Source of the DNA: Globodera rostochiensis
Lineage: Eukaryota > Nematoda > Chromadorea > Rhabditida > Heteroderidae
Direction: 5' to 3'
DNA: 64,000 nt
Assembly (NCBI GenBank): GCA_018350325.1
Contig: JAEVLN010000004.1
Location: forward strand, 3,890,784 to 3,954,783
Shown: positions 12,296 through 26,954 of the stretch, one piece after another
Numbering within the stretch: position 1 is the first letter of the stretch
Layout: each line of letters starts with the position of its first letter
Position numbers and translations under genes: made by a program
The notes under the pieces: model-generated
What the model saw: the letters and a program-made list of their open reading frames with translations, nothing else
What the model was told of the DNA's origin: nothing
The model's database searches: none

Positions 12296-13057
12296 TGAGC
12301 CGATGTTTGTGTAGAGGGAGGCCATGGAGGAGATGGAAGGAAAAGCATATGAACAAACAAAGTGCCAAGTCCCAAAAAATGCGTTCAATTACCGATCAGA
12401 TATCTATTTTCACGAAATAATATCAAAAAGTAAAATGGGCGCATCACAAAACTCCTTATGCACAAAAACCGCTATTTTTTTGTTTTGCAATTTAATTTCT
12501 TCAATCGTACTGATAAGGGAGATTTTGTGCGTTCTATGCGAGTAAAACCGTTGCATTGCAAATCGACGAGAATTCTTGCATTCTGTCGGTAGCCCACCCC
12601 CCAAAGTGCCACAAAACTTTAAAACCCTTCACCAGAAAAACATGGCAATTTTTGACCAATGAAATAAATTTTAACCAGATCAACCTCAAGTAAAAGACAA
12701 CAATGCTTTTCAACAATTTAATCGTTGAACAAAGATTTTTCTGGAACTTTCAAACATTCTTTACCAAATCGCCGCTTTCTCCTTTTTTCAAAGTCAGCAC
12801 AAATGATGGTATTCGACTGTTTTGTTGAACGATAACGATGGCGATAAGGCCACGACCGTTCATATGCTAAAAGGCACACCAAAAACGAAACGATTGAAAC
12901 GAAAAAGAAAATGGAAGAACATTTGACGCATTCCTCGAACCAGCGAAAAATTGTTGCAATTTCCTTGGAAAGTGATCACTTTTTCCCACGCGATTTACTT
13001 CACTGAAAAATATATTTTTTTAATAATATTAAATTAAATTATTCTGGTGGGGTCGAT
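12296..13057. other. Intergenic, no gene seen
   Basis: AT-rich, with several short open frames on both strands lacking domains or splice context. AATAAA near 12662 may be the E2F polyadenylation signal. Nothing else is recognised. Confidence 0.4.
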
Positions 13058-15230
<2,173 letters not shown>

Positions 15231-15826
15231 ATGCGATGAAAAGAAACTAATTCCGACAACTAATGACTTCTCGAAAAACCCGTACCCGTCCATACATATT
15301 GTAAGAATGGCGGTCTGTACCTGTACAAAAGTACAGGAAATTACAGACGCCCGAGGCTTCACTGCACTACGTATACAAGTTACAAGTCCCAACTCTAATT
15401 AGTTTACAGTTTGTTTCTCATTATAAAAATGTCGATTTTTGTGTTGACTCGTTCTCAAACCTAAAAAGAAAATGAAACTAAAAACGTTTCAAGTTTAACC
15501 ATTTACTAAAAAAGTTAGAAATCTAACTATTGTCTTTGAGCTGAGCCAGTCAGCTTTTTTCCAAAATAGGAGGTTATTTTGTGATCACGTCCTGAAGGGT
15601 CCGCATTTTTAAGAAAGTCAAAAGGTTAGGCCGAATAATTTATTCAAAATATTTGAAATGGTTTGAAAATCCAATACGGGAACAATGTCAAAAGCAAAAG
15701 TCCCAGAAAATAGCACACTAGGGGCTAGGGCACAACACGACGACATATAATGGAAAAGTACCATTGAAAGATTATTTTGCCCTTTTCGTCGAGAATCATG
15801 CAATTTCACAAATGTTGCCGTCAGAC
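15231..15826. other. Intergenic between convergent genes
   Basis: Space between the 3' ends of the kinase gene and the minus-strand gene ending at 15827. It contains short open frames with no recognised domain. Confidence 0.4.
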
Positions 15827-17396
15827 TCAAATTCTCTCGTCGACTGTTGTGGCGCCCGTCTCTCTGCGCACGGTAATTCCCTCGACATTTTCGTAGCGTT
15901 GAATGCCCATCGCCGGGTCATACCACATTTTGACGTAAAATGTTGTATTTGTTGGCTCGTTCCGCAACTTATACATAACTCGAGCACTGGTGCCTGAAGA
16001 ATGAGCGTCGAAGGTTCGCAAAGATTGTGTTGTTGCACGCAGCACTTCCGCAGGCTCCGACGGACTGGGAGGGGCTCCGACAAATGCAAAACAACCTTTT
16101 AAATTAGAACTTTTGAAACAAAAGAAAAATCGGATGATTTTGCTGAAAAAATGATTCTGACCGTGGTCTAGAATTTCGGAGCCGCTCCCAGGCCAGGTTT
16201 CGGAACCAGGAACAAAATTGGGTAAGTCGGAGACTAAATTGTAGGACACTCTGTTTCTGGAGGATTCTTTCCTTTTACACTGATTTTTAAGTTTAAAAAA
16301 AAGCCTTTACAATTCCTTTCACAAACCTTCGCATTCGATCTTTGCCTGATGTAGCAAGTCCCTTTTGCGAAGAACCTTTGGCTCCAGGTGCCGAGGCACT
16401 TCTGTCAAATAATTAGTCTGAGGCCACGGAAGCGTCAATGGAAGACGGAAGGAAAGCAACGGCACCACTTTTTGCGGAAAGGGCGTTTTGGCGAAGTGCT
16501 AAACGTAAGCGAATGAAGAGGAATTAGCTCAAATCCAAATAATTGGGAAGTTACGTTTCTCTATTTTATTCTTACTCCGATGCACCCGTCACAAACCTTA
16601 AAGAGAATGTTGAAAAACCCGGTTTCAAAGACAGTGAAATTCTTCACAACAATTCCTTTGAAAAAATCGGCCCCGTACTGAATGGTCTCCACAAATTGTT
16701 CGCAGAAGCTGAAGTCGATGCCCTGTTTGAGGAAGAGAATCCCCTCCTCGGGGCCAGGCGCCGGAAGCATGAGCACGTAGGAATTGATTCGACAGACGAT
16801 GGCAGACAAATCCAATGACGCGACATTCCTGAGGGTACATAAGCTTAAACCTTTATTAACAGTCTTTTCATTTTTGGAACCTTTTATTGTCATGCCCCTC
16901 CTGTTGCTCCAAGAATGCCAACGCCGACTCGATGGTCGATCGAACCTTTCTTTGCTTTGGATCATCCTAAATTGGATAAATTTGGTTTTGCTCCGCCTTT
17001 TTGAAAAAAAAATTTTTTCAAAGGTCGAGATCCTTTATGGGGTAATCCAGGGTCTAGAATACGAATCCGGCCTCCACTTCGATCGATTCAGATCCCGGAC
17101 ACGGATTCGATGCCACTCCAAAAGAAACTTTTTCTATACCTTCTGAAAACATTTTTATTTTTTACAAAAAATAGGGGGTAAATTGTGATAAAAATTAAAG
17201 CGCTAAAATAATTACCTCCCTCCCCCCATTTGAATTAAAACAAGCTGACCTTTTTCTCTTTTTTGGCCCTCCGCAGCTTATTGCCGCCGTCATGACCGAA
17301 ACCTCCGTTTTGTTTATTACTTCCCTCCCCTCGCTTTCCTTGAGGAACTTCATTCTCAGCATCGTACAAAACATTAAAGCGCCCAAATCCAAACAT
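15827..17396 (-). CDS. Unrecognised protein, about 310 aa, five exons
   Basis: Start ATG at 17396-17394 (MFGFGRFNVLYDAENEVP). Exon 1 ends in a basic stretch (RRAKKEKK) at a GTCAGC donor and joins in frame to DDPKQRKVRSTIESALAFLE. A long exon near 16830-16590 follows (NVASLDLSAIVCRINSYVLM, GILFLKQGIDFSFCEQF), then one near 16500-16330 (HFAKTPFPQKVVPLLSF) and a last one near 16090-15827 (ARVMYKLRNEPTNTTFYVKM) with TGA at 15829-15827. The exons flow well and the codons look like those of known genes here, so it is real. I do not recognise a family, see no signal peptide or membrane helix, and name no function. An intracellular soluble protein is the most that can be said. Confidence 0.55.
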
Positions 17397-17899
17397 TTTG
17401 AAAATTACCTATATGCTGTCGTGTATTAATAAAAAAAACTCATGTTAGAGATGGAAGATGTGATTCATACAGAGGAGTGGAAGAAAACGAGAAATTTAAA
17501 GAAAATACAGCTCTCAGAAGGCTTTATAAAAACTAAATTAGAATTTTCTAACCTTCGAGGTGCTGAAAAAAAATTGAGCGTTAAAATCGAAATTTCATCC
17601 GTCAAAAATGTTGCCCATTTTGTTTCTGAGCTCTGTGCAAAAAATCAGGGAGATTCTGCGCGTTTAAAGCCATGTTCGAAATGCGGCCAACTCGATTTCT
17701 GCTGTAATTCTTTTTTTTTTTGATGACATAACGCCAACGCTCAATGCCATATTTAACCCCGGGGGTTCCCGGAACTCTAATTTGTAAAGTCAATATTCTG
17801 TTGGCCCAAAAAATTCATGCAGGCATAACTTTTGATACTGATCAAAAAAAGATAAGATCGTCCGTGACTCTAAGACTTTCCCCCGAAGAGTTGAACTTG

Positions 17900-18115
17900 G
17901 ACAAGAAATGCATGTCGACATTCCTCACTAGGGGTACTGTAGGTCAAATTCTTGGAATTGTAAAAACTCCAGTTTTTGTTTTTTTTCATAAAAAAAAATA
18001 GAGACCAGTGTTCTTTGTATTGGCAGAAGATTAGGCAAATTGCTTCCCCTAAACTGTGTAATCTGATTTTCCTACAATGCGACTACAGTACTCTCTGGGT
18101 ATTGTTAAACTTTAA
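17900..18115. repeat. Dispersed repeat, related to the flanks of the 35-36 kb transposon
   Basis: The stretch around 17960-18110 (for example AATTGTAAAAACT, AGGCAAATTGCTTCCCC, TTTTCCTACAATGCGACTAC, AGTACTCTCTGGGTATTGTT) matches, in the same order, DNA on both sides of the element at 35180-36265. Here the two halves are contiguous. This copy therefore acts as a related sequence without the insertion. The preceding 17440-17900 is open on the plus strand but reads as repeat-like and unrecognised. Confidence 0.75.
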
Positions 18116-18139
18116 TCCATTTTCACACAAATGAATGGA

Positions 18140-19127
18140 TTTAATGACTCCGCCTCAACGTTCGTTCATTTTAGGCTTCATCAAGGACTTCTTCAACAAG
18201 TTCCTCAACGTCTGGTTCTTCCTAGTCTTCGCGCAGTATCCGGTTACGCCCCTTCTCCTCTCCTTCATAGTCTTGGGCATTTATTTCATTCTCCGGTTCT
18301 TCCTCTGCCTCATCCGTTTTAAACATTTCATCGTCGTCTTCTCTTTCTTCTTTTGCCGTTCTCAATACTTCCACTCGTCTCTTGACCAATCCGCCCATTT
18401 CAACGCCCTCCCGAACTCCCTTTTTCCACGTCTCCTGTCCAAGCTCCTGGGATAGCAAAAATGTTTTCTCAATTTCGGCATGTTTTGTCCGGGACCAGAC
18501 AGGGAAGGGTTTTGATGAACGGACTTGCCTCGTTGCTGCGCGGGTCCAGCACCCGGACGGAAAGGAACTTCTCTTCGGATGCCATCGGATCCAACATGGA
18601 CACTCGAGTGCCGCCGATGTTCACTGAGTTCTTGTAGTATTCAAATTTGATGGGAAATGTGTTGCTGATTTCCTCAAATGGTATGAGTTGAACTCTCTGC
18701 TAATCCAGAATTCTACGTTGATGAGATCCTGACCAATCAACACATCGGCAGGACAATCGAAAGCGATTAACATTGGCATGAAACCGTTGCTATGCCACGG
18801 ACCCAGCTCCATTTGAACAAGAGCCTGCCCAAGAAACTCAACTGGGGTGCCATCACTGGTCGTAACCGTCGGAGAATCGTTTAGATCAGTCACCTTTTTT
18901 ATACTTTGATTTGGAATAAAATTAAATTGGACAAAAAACATTACCGTTAGTTTAAGCGACTTGACGAGGCCTGCTCCACAGAATGAATTTGTGAAATTTG
19001 TGGCAATAACCGCTCGACAATGATGATCATTTACCTTCACCACAACCAATGACATTTTAAAGGGATTTTGATCAGTTGAAGTCGATGTTTGATCTGGACA
19101 ATATTCTAAAACAATTTTTCTGCACAT
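18140..19127 (-). pseudogene. Retropepsin-like protein gene, frame-disrupted
   Basis: On the minus strand from ATG 19127, with a 57-nt in-phase intron near 18943-18887, the sequence encodes a retropepsin-like beta fold: VVVKVNDHHCRAVIATNFTN, then GQALVQMELGPW and ADVLIGQDLIN. The catalytic triplet, normally DTG or DSG, reads ATN, so no protease activity is expected. Just after DLIN the frame ends within 40 codons. A different frame continues with good coding character (QLIPFEEISNTFPIKFEYY, GTRVSMLDPMASEEKFLSVR) and then a highly acidic lysine/glutamate tail near 18460-18220. This suggests a frameshift, an assembly error or an unusual intron. The source could be an old LTR or Pao/Gypsy-type element or a host gene derived from one. 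Confidence 0.5.
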
Positions 19128-21053
19128 TTATTTTCGAAAATTCTCTTTGAAAAAGCGAAAACTCAATAAAGTGCCCGTGGTTATCATCAGCACTTGTGGC
19201 CATATGCTTTCCCTTTCGGTTATTTAATTCTTCAAACATTTTTCAAAGGTTAAGCCATTTCAACTCCGCCCCATCACACAGCTGTTATTATCAGCAGTCG
19301 GGAATGATATTGAATAGCCGAGATTATAATGGCTGGGTGTTCGACAGATGGCCCTGACAATTTGTGGATCGGCGACCGATGATGGGATACCACCAGCAAA
19401 TATGTGAAAGTTAATGACACTTCTTTGGTCGGCCGTGACAAAAGTTGATTGATATGCCATCATTATCTTGTTAGCTTTGTTATCTGATTATTAGTTCCCA
19501 TTAGGTAAAAGGGAAGTTTATGTACAATGTAACATACGATGACTAATTGTAAGCGACGATAAGTCTCCCCCCCCCTCCCAATAGATCGTAACTTTTCGAA
19601 ATACAGTTGGCAGATGTGCCAAATAACCCAAAGGACCGTAGTTGTTCAACTGTTCGTTGGATTCAAATAACATCCACAACTTGGCGGTTAACAATTTCGA
19701 CAGCGAAAGATTTCAGTGAGCGATCTCGGAGTGACATGCTTTCTCTTCGGGCTGTTGTGGCCGTAGGGGGAATTCGAGACATTTTTGGCCTGGGGGGATC
19801 CGGACCGGTAGCCGACGATCCCCCCACATGCTGTGATGCATTAAAGCCAAACGAACACTTAAAACAGTGATTAAACACCTCAGATTTGCGAGCCCTGCTT
19901 ATACTGTCAGAATAACACTTTACTGCGATTACATCAGCACGTGACAAAAGTCGATGTCCTAATTCATTAGCATAACATTGGCAATTGCTGTGAAGTGATG
20001 AGAGGCGGGGGAGGGGGGGAGGGGAGGGGAGGGGGGAGAGGCGGGGGAGGGGGGGGGGGCTGTGGATGCAAAAAATTGGTGTTTTTTGAATTGGCATTAA
20101 TGAAACGATGTGATTTCCACCCATTCACAGTCATTCAATTCACAGTTACTCCATTTTATTCGTAATAGCGTCAATGATGTAAACGATGGCCAAAAAAGCG
20201 ATTGGGCAGCAATTTGTGATGGCTTTGTGTCCCCAGTTGGCTCTGTAATGGACTGCCACCCACAAAACTTCATTAATATTCAGCAGAGGCCTCCCCCCCC
20301 CCCCCCCCCCCCCGCTGCCCTCCAATCGGCGCCACCATTCAAACCACACCCCTAAACAGTGACGACGCATTATTCCCCTCCCATTCCATAAAAATGAACG
20401 ACTGATCAACAGTTTTGAACAAAGCCTTCCTCCAATCATTTTCGTCCTTTCAATCCAATTCATTTTCAAAACAAAAAGACCAATCATTTGCTTCTGAGTG
20501 ACATCCAACGGATTTTTAAGTTCCCGTGCCTTCTGAAGTGTTCTTTCATGTTGGTTGATGGCACCATTCTAAGAGACAATCAATATGTCAGACACTTCAG
20601 ATCACCACGGGTTACGACAATTGGAGAATGTCCAACCAAACCCATAAAATGCATTTCGATCCCAAACATAAATATTGCTCCTCCCTCATATGGATGGATA
20701 GGGTGGTATTAATTATACTATTTGCACGTTTGTCAATCAAAACCCGTCAATTTGGGATAGGTTTTGATAAAGCAAAGAGATTAGATAATTACCTAATTAA
20801 TTAATTATCATTGGCATTTTTTGGGCGGGCTGTGTGTGCTGAACAAACACTTCATTTAAATTTGCTAAAAGGCGACAGTTTCCAAAATTCTTCAGGTTTA
20901 AGCTGAGGATGACGAAGTCGAATTTTGAAAAGCTGCGCAAATTGAGGCAAAACTTAGTGAAAAGGATGACGGAATTGTGTGGGACATTATAAAAGGAATC
21001 GGTTAAAATTTAGACCGATGAATCACCGAAATTCACTTCAAAAAATTAAAAAA
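19128..21053. other. Gene-poor stretch with simple repeats
   Basis: Contains a minus-strand open frame at 19463-19260 with no recognised domain, a purine-rich G tract (20000-20061) and a long C run (20288-20313). Short frames on both strands look non-coding. The 3' end, 20880-21050, is AT-rich and precedes the astacin gene, so its promoter is probably here. Confidence 0.4.
20000..20061. repeat. G-rich purine tract
   Basis: Repeated GAGGCGGGGGAGGGGGGGAG-type sequence with many runs of four or more G on the plus strand. It is low-complexity and not coding; open frames through it are artefacts of composition. Confidence 0.9.
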
Positions 21054-22890
21054 ATGAATTTTGGTCAAAGAAATTTGGTCTTTTTTGTTATTTCTCTCAC
21101 TGTTCTGCCTTCGAAGCTGAATTCGTTCAATATAAGCTCCATTTTCCGGAAGACCTTTGGCGGCAGAGTGTCCCAATTCTCCCCCTCTTCTTTTGAAGTG
21201 ACCGGCGATTCTTTTTCTTCTCCGTCGAGTTTCGATCACTTCGGAAAAAGCGAATTTGATTTGGTCAAACAGAAAAAGCACAACGGCGACATCCAGCAAT
21301 TGTGGGATACCGACCAACTGAACGGGTATGGCAGGCCCAGTGCCATTGCTACACGCCATTTTGGCCTGGTCCTCTTCAATCGAAAGAACATCAACTTTTG
21401 ATTCCCCAACTTTCCCCTGTACTCCTCCGTAGCTATTAAAACTATTCTTTTTAAAACGATATCTTTCTAATTGAAATTTATTTAGAAAAATGCGAAATGC
21501 CCTCAAGGCAACTTCATCTAATCGGTGGACGGATATCCGAAATTCCCAAGGCAAATACGTGATCCCATTCATAATCAGTGGACAATTTAGTCAGTTGTCT
21601 CTCGTATTCCATCATACTTTGCCAATTTAGCTTCACAAGAGCGTCAAAATATCCAAAAAGCAATGGATGCGGTCGCCAAAAACACGTGCATTCAATTTCG
21701 GGCAAGAAATCTCAACGAGCTTGACTATGTGGACATTCAAAATCGCAGGGATGAAGGGTACCTTTTCGAAGTGTTAATGTTAATTATGAAACTTTACGAA
21801 TCTCAACTTTAAGACAGGGTAATTCCCGAGACTGAGAAGTCAAATTAAGTAAAAGATTGGCAAAATGGTAGCCCCGAGCAGGAATTGAACTCACGACCTT
21901 TGGTGAAGTGATCAGATTGACCTTTGGTGAAGTGATCAGATTGACCTTTGGTGAAGTGATCAGAGCTTCACACCCAAACCAATGCTTTTTCCGTCTCGGT
22001 GGTGGTCAGTCCCGTCCCAGTGAATTTGAGACATCATAACCTTACTAAACTATGCTGTAATGCTTACCCTAATTTTTTTGGACTTTTAACCCGGGTTTAG
22101 ACGTCTGATGTTTCAAAGAATGGCCTGCTTCGTTCCGTCTGAGTACCGGGGCGTCCCACAAACCGTCCGTCCCTTTTATGGGTCTTATGCCCGCGATACT
22201 TTTAACCATTCCAGCCAGAGATGGACACGCTCGCTACAATTAAATAAACAAATTTTAATTCAGTTGCTATACCCAAGTTGGTCGAATGCGAGGTCGACAA
22301 GTGCTTATGTTGGAGTCCGGATGGAGCAAATCTTGTGGAATTGGATGTATTCAAAGTGGGATATACCAGTGTTTCCGTTACCCAAAAGCCCACCTAACTC
22401 AAAACTTTCTGTTTCTAGCCTTTCCCGGTTGTGCTGAATACCCCACCATTGTCCACGAATTGATGCACAAAATTGGCTTATGGCATGAACATATGCGATA
22501 CGACCGGGACAAACATATCAAAGTACACTTTGAAAACATTCCACAAGGTCAAGAAAATTTGAAAATTGACCAACCATCCATTTTTTTTTGCAGAGTTCCA
22601 TGCTCAATTTCGCAAGATTGACGAAATCGACAGTACCACTTACAATGTACCTTACGACTTTCTCAGTGTTATGCATTACGGTAAGGAGTCGGGTGCACGA
22701 CAACGCGGTCTGACCACAATGGAAACGCTGGACAGCAGATATCGGGTCAATGATCGCCGGGCAATGCGCGAGAACATTTAAATTTCAGGATTTGATCGGC
22801 ACTGCGAAGGACGCGTCGTCGAGCGATTACCGTAAAATATGCGCAATGTATAAGTGCGGCCGATGCATGGGAAAAGCATTCAGGCAATGA
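21054..22890 (+). CDS. Astacin-family zinc metalloprotease, secreted
   Basis: Exon 1 (21054-21325) has a signal peptide (MNFGQRNLVFFVISLTVLPS) and a short pro-region. Exon 2 starts at 21486 and joins as NGKMRNALKATSSNRW, giving the usual start of the mature enzyme; WTDIRNSQGKYVIPFII is astacin-like. Exon 3 gives RQNIQKAMDAVAKNTCIQF. After a long intron with repeats, YTQVGRMRGRQVLMLES precedes the zinc site HELMHKIGLWHEHMRYDRD near 22454-22510, with all three His and the Glu. The Met-turn is FLSVMHYGK near 22665. It ends DLIGTAKDASSSDYRK and a Cys-bearing tail, stop 22888-22890. There is no EGF, CUB or ShK domain. Astacins process extracellular proteins or act in hatching, moulting or digestion. 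The internal exon near 22000-22300 is less certain. Confidence 0.85.
21866..21990 (-). pseudogene. tRNA-derived sequence with triplicated internal segment
   Basis: Read on the minus strand it ends AAGGTCGTGAGTTCAATTCC then TGCTCGGGGCTACCA, which looks like a tRNA T-arm (B box) and acceptor end. The segment corresponding to the anticodon arm, about 24 bp, is present three times (21895-21918, 21919-21942, 21943-21965). It lies inside an astacin intron. It is a decayed tRNA or a tRNA-derived SINE fragment, not a functional tRNA. Confidence 0.55.
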
Positions 22891-24048
22891 TTGTTTTTTT
22901 CCCTATATTAAGCCTTAAGCGCTGTTCGAGAGTCTCGAGGCCGAGATTAATCTCGAGACATTAATTGTATGTCATCGGGTTTATTTTCACGGAATTCTCA
23001 TTTTCATGCATTTTGAACGCCTTTCAGTCCCTCTTCTGCCAATTGGAAGTCCACGTCGAATAACAACAAAAACAGTGGGAGTAAGCCAAAAAAACCGCGG
23101 CAACCGCCGAAAACTGTTTCACCCAACTGTGCAAATGGTTTCCTTCGACCGAGCAAAATGTGAATTATAATTGTTCCACAGATTTATATTCGAATTTTTA
23201 CTTTAAACAATAAAAAATAATAATTTTAGGTTTTGTTCTCTGATAGATGCATCTGAGACGCCAAATTTGTACAAGTTTCTTTGCTGTTGATCGGTGATCA
23301 GTCCGGTTGAAACAGCTGATCTGTGACCGTCCCTCGATGAACGTCCAAGATCGAAGCAATTGTCAATTTACCCATATGATTAATTGATTAGGGGACGGAT
23401 TTATGGAATGGCCAAAACATCAAAAAATGCCAAAAGATGGACTAAAAACTAACCAAAACCAGTCAGGCATTCTTTATTAATTTATCTCTCACAATTGTAA
23501 ATCAATTATTTTTTCACACGTTTTGGAAATATTATAAAAATCAAATATTTAAATAGGAATATGTACATTTTTGGAATTGAAAACAATTTAAATCCGACCC
23601 CTATCATATGTAGATATCCGAAGACCCCAAAATACACTGAAAATTGGGAAAAAAAATCCATGAAGGCTTGGAAAAAGAACCCCGTCCCCGGTTTGACCGG
23701 GGATCCCCCCCCCCCCCCCCCCCGCGGGACCAACTTTACTTGAAATACCACTTTTTATTTACTTAAATATTGAAAAAGCTTAAAATTTATTTACTGATTT
23801 ATCGGGCATTTAGATGTGGACAACGCCTAATGTTAATTTCAAACTTTTATATAACGCACAATTATAATTTATTTAAAATTGGCGTTTTGACTCAATGATT
23901 ATTATTATCGAAATGATTGGTGTTTTTCCTAGGCACACCAATCGCTAGTTACCTAATTCTCCCATTTTAAATTTTCATTGTAAACCACTAAATTTCATTT
24001 AACCAAATGTTTTCTGGAATAGGGGGGTCTTAATTTAATTTTGTAGAA
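22891..24048. other. Intergenic with dispersed repeat
   Basis: AT-rich. The part near 23610-23700 (AAAATACACTGAAAATTGGG, then a C run at 23705-23722) resembles 34970-35005. A splice acceptor TTTTGTAG ends at 24046, two bases before the ABCF2 start, and fits a trans-splice site. No gene recognised. Confidence 0.45.
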
Positions 24049-26677
24049 ATGCCATCGGACGCTAAAAAACAACGTGACAAAGCCAAAAAAGAGAAGGAAA
24101 AGTCCGCCGCTAAGCAAAAGCAGACAGGGGGAGCTAAAAAGAATGCTGCTCTTGACGAGGATCAGCGAGAAGCGATAAACGGAGAAGCGATTAATGCTTC
24201 TGTGACGGATGGCGTTCAAAATAAAACGGGTAAAAAAACGAATTATTTTTCAAAAAAAAACTTTAATCAGAGATGGATTCGGTCATCGATGTGCTGCACA
24301 AAGTTGAATTAGAAAATGCAAAGGCACGCGCAGTTGCTGGTGTTTTGACATCGCAGCCGAGGAGTATTCATGTGAAAATTGAGCAACTGACAATTACCTT
24401 TCACGGACGAGAGCTTTTGACCGACACGACCCTGGAGATAAACATGGGCAGACGGTACGGCCTTATCGGACTGAATGGAACTGGTTAGTCATTGGCGCGG
24501 GATTATTACTCATTTATCCTTAAATATGTTTCCAGGAAAGTCTTCGATTATGCAAGCAATTTTCTTGCGCGAAATGCCAATACCAGATCAAATTGACATG
24601 TTTCTTGGTAGTGCATTCATTAAGCCAGTTATAAGTACAATACACATAATATACGATTTAAGTGAGTCGAGAGATGGCTGCGATTGACGACTCGGCACTT
24701 AAAGCAGTCATAAATGTCGACACAGAGCGGATACTGCTCGAGAAACAAGCAGAAGAATTGGCTGTTTATGGCGATGAAGGTTGGCTTAATTTACCCTCAA
24801 TTCAAGCTGTCGAAAGCGTTTGTTTATTTCTCAATGTTTAGACAGTCAAGCCAAACTGCTTGATATTTACGATCGACTTGAAGACATGGACGCGGACAAG
24901 GCAGAGGTGAAGGCTGCTGAGATTCTGCACGGGCTCGGCTTTACTCGGCAAATGATGCTGAAGCGGTGCAAGGACTTCTCGGGCGGATGGCGCATGCGCA
25001 TAGCGTTGGCCAGAGCGCTGTATTTGAAGCCGTCGCTGCTGCTTTTGGACGAGCCAACCAACCATTTGGACTTGGAAGCGTGCGTGTGGCTGGAAACGCA
25101 GTTGGCTAACTACAAACGGTCGCTGCTAATTGTGTCGCACTCGCAAGACTTTATGAACAACGTGTGCACCAACATCATCCATCTGTTCCAGAAGAAGCTT
25201 ATCTACTTCGGCGGCAACTATGACACGTTCGTTCGAACGCGACTTGAACTGCTTGAAAACCAGGCCAAACGGTTCAACTGGGAGCAGGCGCAGATCAAAC
25301 ACATGAAAGTAGGTTTTTTTTTTTTGAATTACCCCCCCCCCCCTCCCGGAAAAAATTGTGGCAACGCCCTTGATACATACCAATCGTAAAAGTTAAACCT
25401 TTTTTTAGGAATACATCGCCCGGTTTGGTCATGGAAGCGCAAAATTAGCCAGACAAGCACAGAGTAAAGAGAAAACGATGGCAAAAATGGTAGCTGGTGG
25501 ATTGACCGAGAAAGTTTCTTTGGAACAGACGAAACAGGTCAGAATATGTTTATTCAAGCATGAATTGGGAGTTATCGCTCTTTCTTTAATTTAAAAATGC
25601 TTTCACTCATAAATTAAGTTTTACTTCTTCGAGTGCGACACTATTCCACCACCGGTCATTATGGTTCAACATGTCTCCTTCCGATACAGCCCCACATCGG
25701 TAATATCATAAAATGGTTATTCCATACTTGCTGTCTGTACAAATTTGTCGTTCTTTTGGAAATATAATGATTAATCGAGAAAGGACTGGCAAATATAATT
25801 TTAACAATTCAGCCGCTTATCTACAGGGACTTGGACTTTGGCATTGACATGGACACGAGGGGTAAGCTTTTGTGTTTGCTTCCAACATAATTAAATCAAT
25901 AAGTGGCACTGGTTGGTCCAAACGGAGCGGGCAAATCGACTTTGCTCAAGCTGTTGAGCAGAGATGTTGAGCCAACCGACGGAATGCTTAGACGGCATTT
26001 GCACTGTAAAATTGGCAAATATCATCAGGCCAGTTACCTATTTGCTTGCTTCAGAGTTAATATTAATATTTCAGCATCTTGTCGAAGAACTTCCGCTTGA
26101 TCTGTCTGCATTGGAATATATGCAAAAAGAATTTCCGGACGTAAGAGAAAAGGAAGAGATGCGGAAAATCATCGGTCGATACGGTCTTTCGGGCCGTGAA
26201 CAGGTTGGTGGAGCCTTCGAGATTTGAAGCTGAGTCAATAATCTCTTGTCGAATTGCCTTCACAATGTTTGATTCCAACGTGTTAAGGTGTGTCCTATGA
26301 AGCAACTGTCGGATGGCCAGCGCTGTCGTGTTGCGTTCGCTTGGTTGGCTTGGCAACAGCCGCATTTGCTGTTGCTCGACGAGCCAACCAACCATTTGGA
26401 CATGGAGTCTATTGATGCACTTGCGGAGGCCATCAACAACTACGTCGGTGGGATGGTCCTCGTTTCGCACGACTTCCGACTGGTCCACCAGGTCACGGAC
26501 GAAATTTGGGTGAGTCAAATATCCCGATCTTCTCACTTATGTAGGGAAAACTTCCTTTGGCAGGTTTGCGACAAACAGACCATCACAAAATGGGACGGCG
26601 ACATATTTTCCTACAAGGAGCATCTCCGTACAAAAATTGAGGAAACCGATCGGAGGGGTGCGATGACTGAACGCTGA
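24049..26677 (+). CDS. abcf-2: ABCF2-type ABC ATPase (no membrane domain)
   Basis: Cytosolic twin-ATPase of the ABCF group, which works with ribosomes rather than membranes. The start follows a lysine-rich N-terminus ([20 protein letters not shown]). ABC1 has Walker A GLNGTGKSS, split by an intron at 24485-24536, signature [15 protein letters not shown], and Walker [21 protein letters not shown]. The linker follows ([20 protein letters not shown]). ABC2 has Walker [15 protein letters not shown], signature [16 protein letters not shown] (SGGQ changed to SDGQ, usual for this group) and Walker [21 protein letters not shown]. It ends [20 protein letters not shown] and stops at 26675-26677. About ten short introns. 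A polyadenylation signal AATAAA is at 26851-26856. EDEM starts 277 bp downstream on the same strand, so a trans-spliced operon is possible. Confidence 0.93.
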
Positions 26678-26948
26678 AAGTGATTTTGGGAGTGTCCGGT
26701 CACGATTATTGTTAGAAATTGCGGTGAAAGTTCGGAGGCTTTTTGCCTATCCTTTTGTCTGTTGTTTTTTTTGTTATTCGTCTATTTCCACCATGTCTTG
26801 TTGGATGGATTTGTTGGTGGGTTCTTTGTACTTCCGATGAACTCTATCTGAATAAAGTTTAAATCATTAGTTTTTTATTTTTTGCACAAATGTTATTTCT
26901 GCAGGTATGGTTGTGTTTACTTGGAATTTACATAAAATTGAATTTCCC

Positions 26949-26954
26949 AGTTTT
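26949..26954 (+). promoter_or_regulatory. Possible trans-splice acceptor before EDEM
   Basis: AATTTCCCAG ends at 26950, four bases before the ATG at 26955, with no exon recognisable upstream. Similar AG-before-ATG arrangements occur at 24046 (ABCF2) and 55947 (Ly6-like gene). In nematodes this is where a spliced leader is added. Confidence 0.4.

Noticed and set aside
21033..21572. 179-residue minus-strand frame
   Set aside because: Opposes astacin exons 1 and 2, which have a signal peptide, in-phase splice sites and family motifs on the plus strand.
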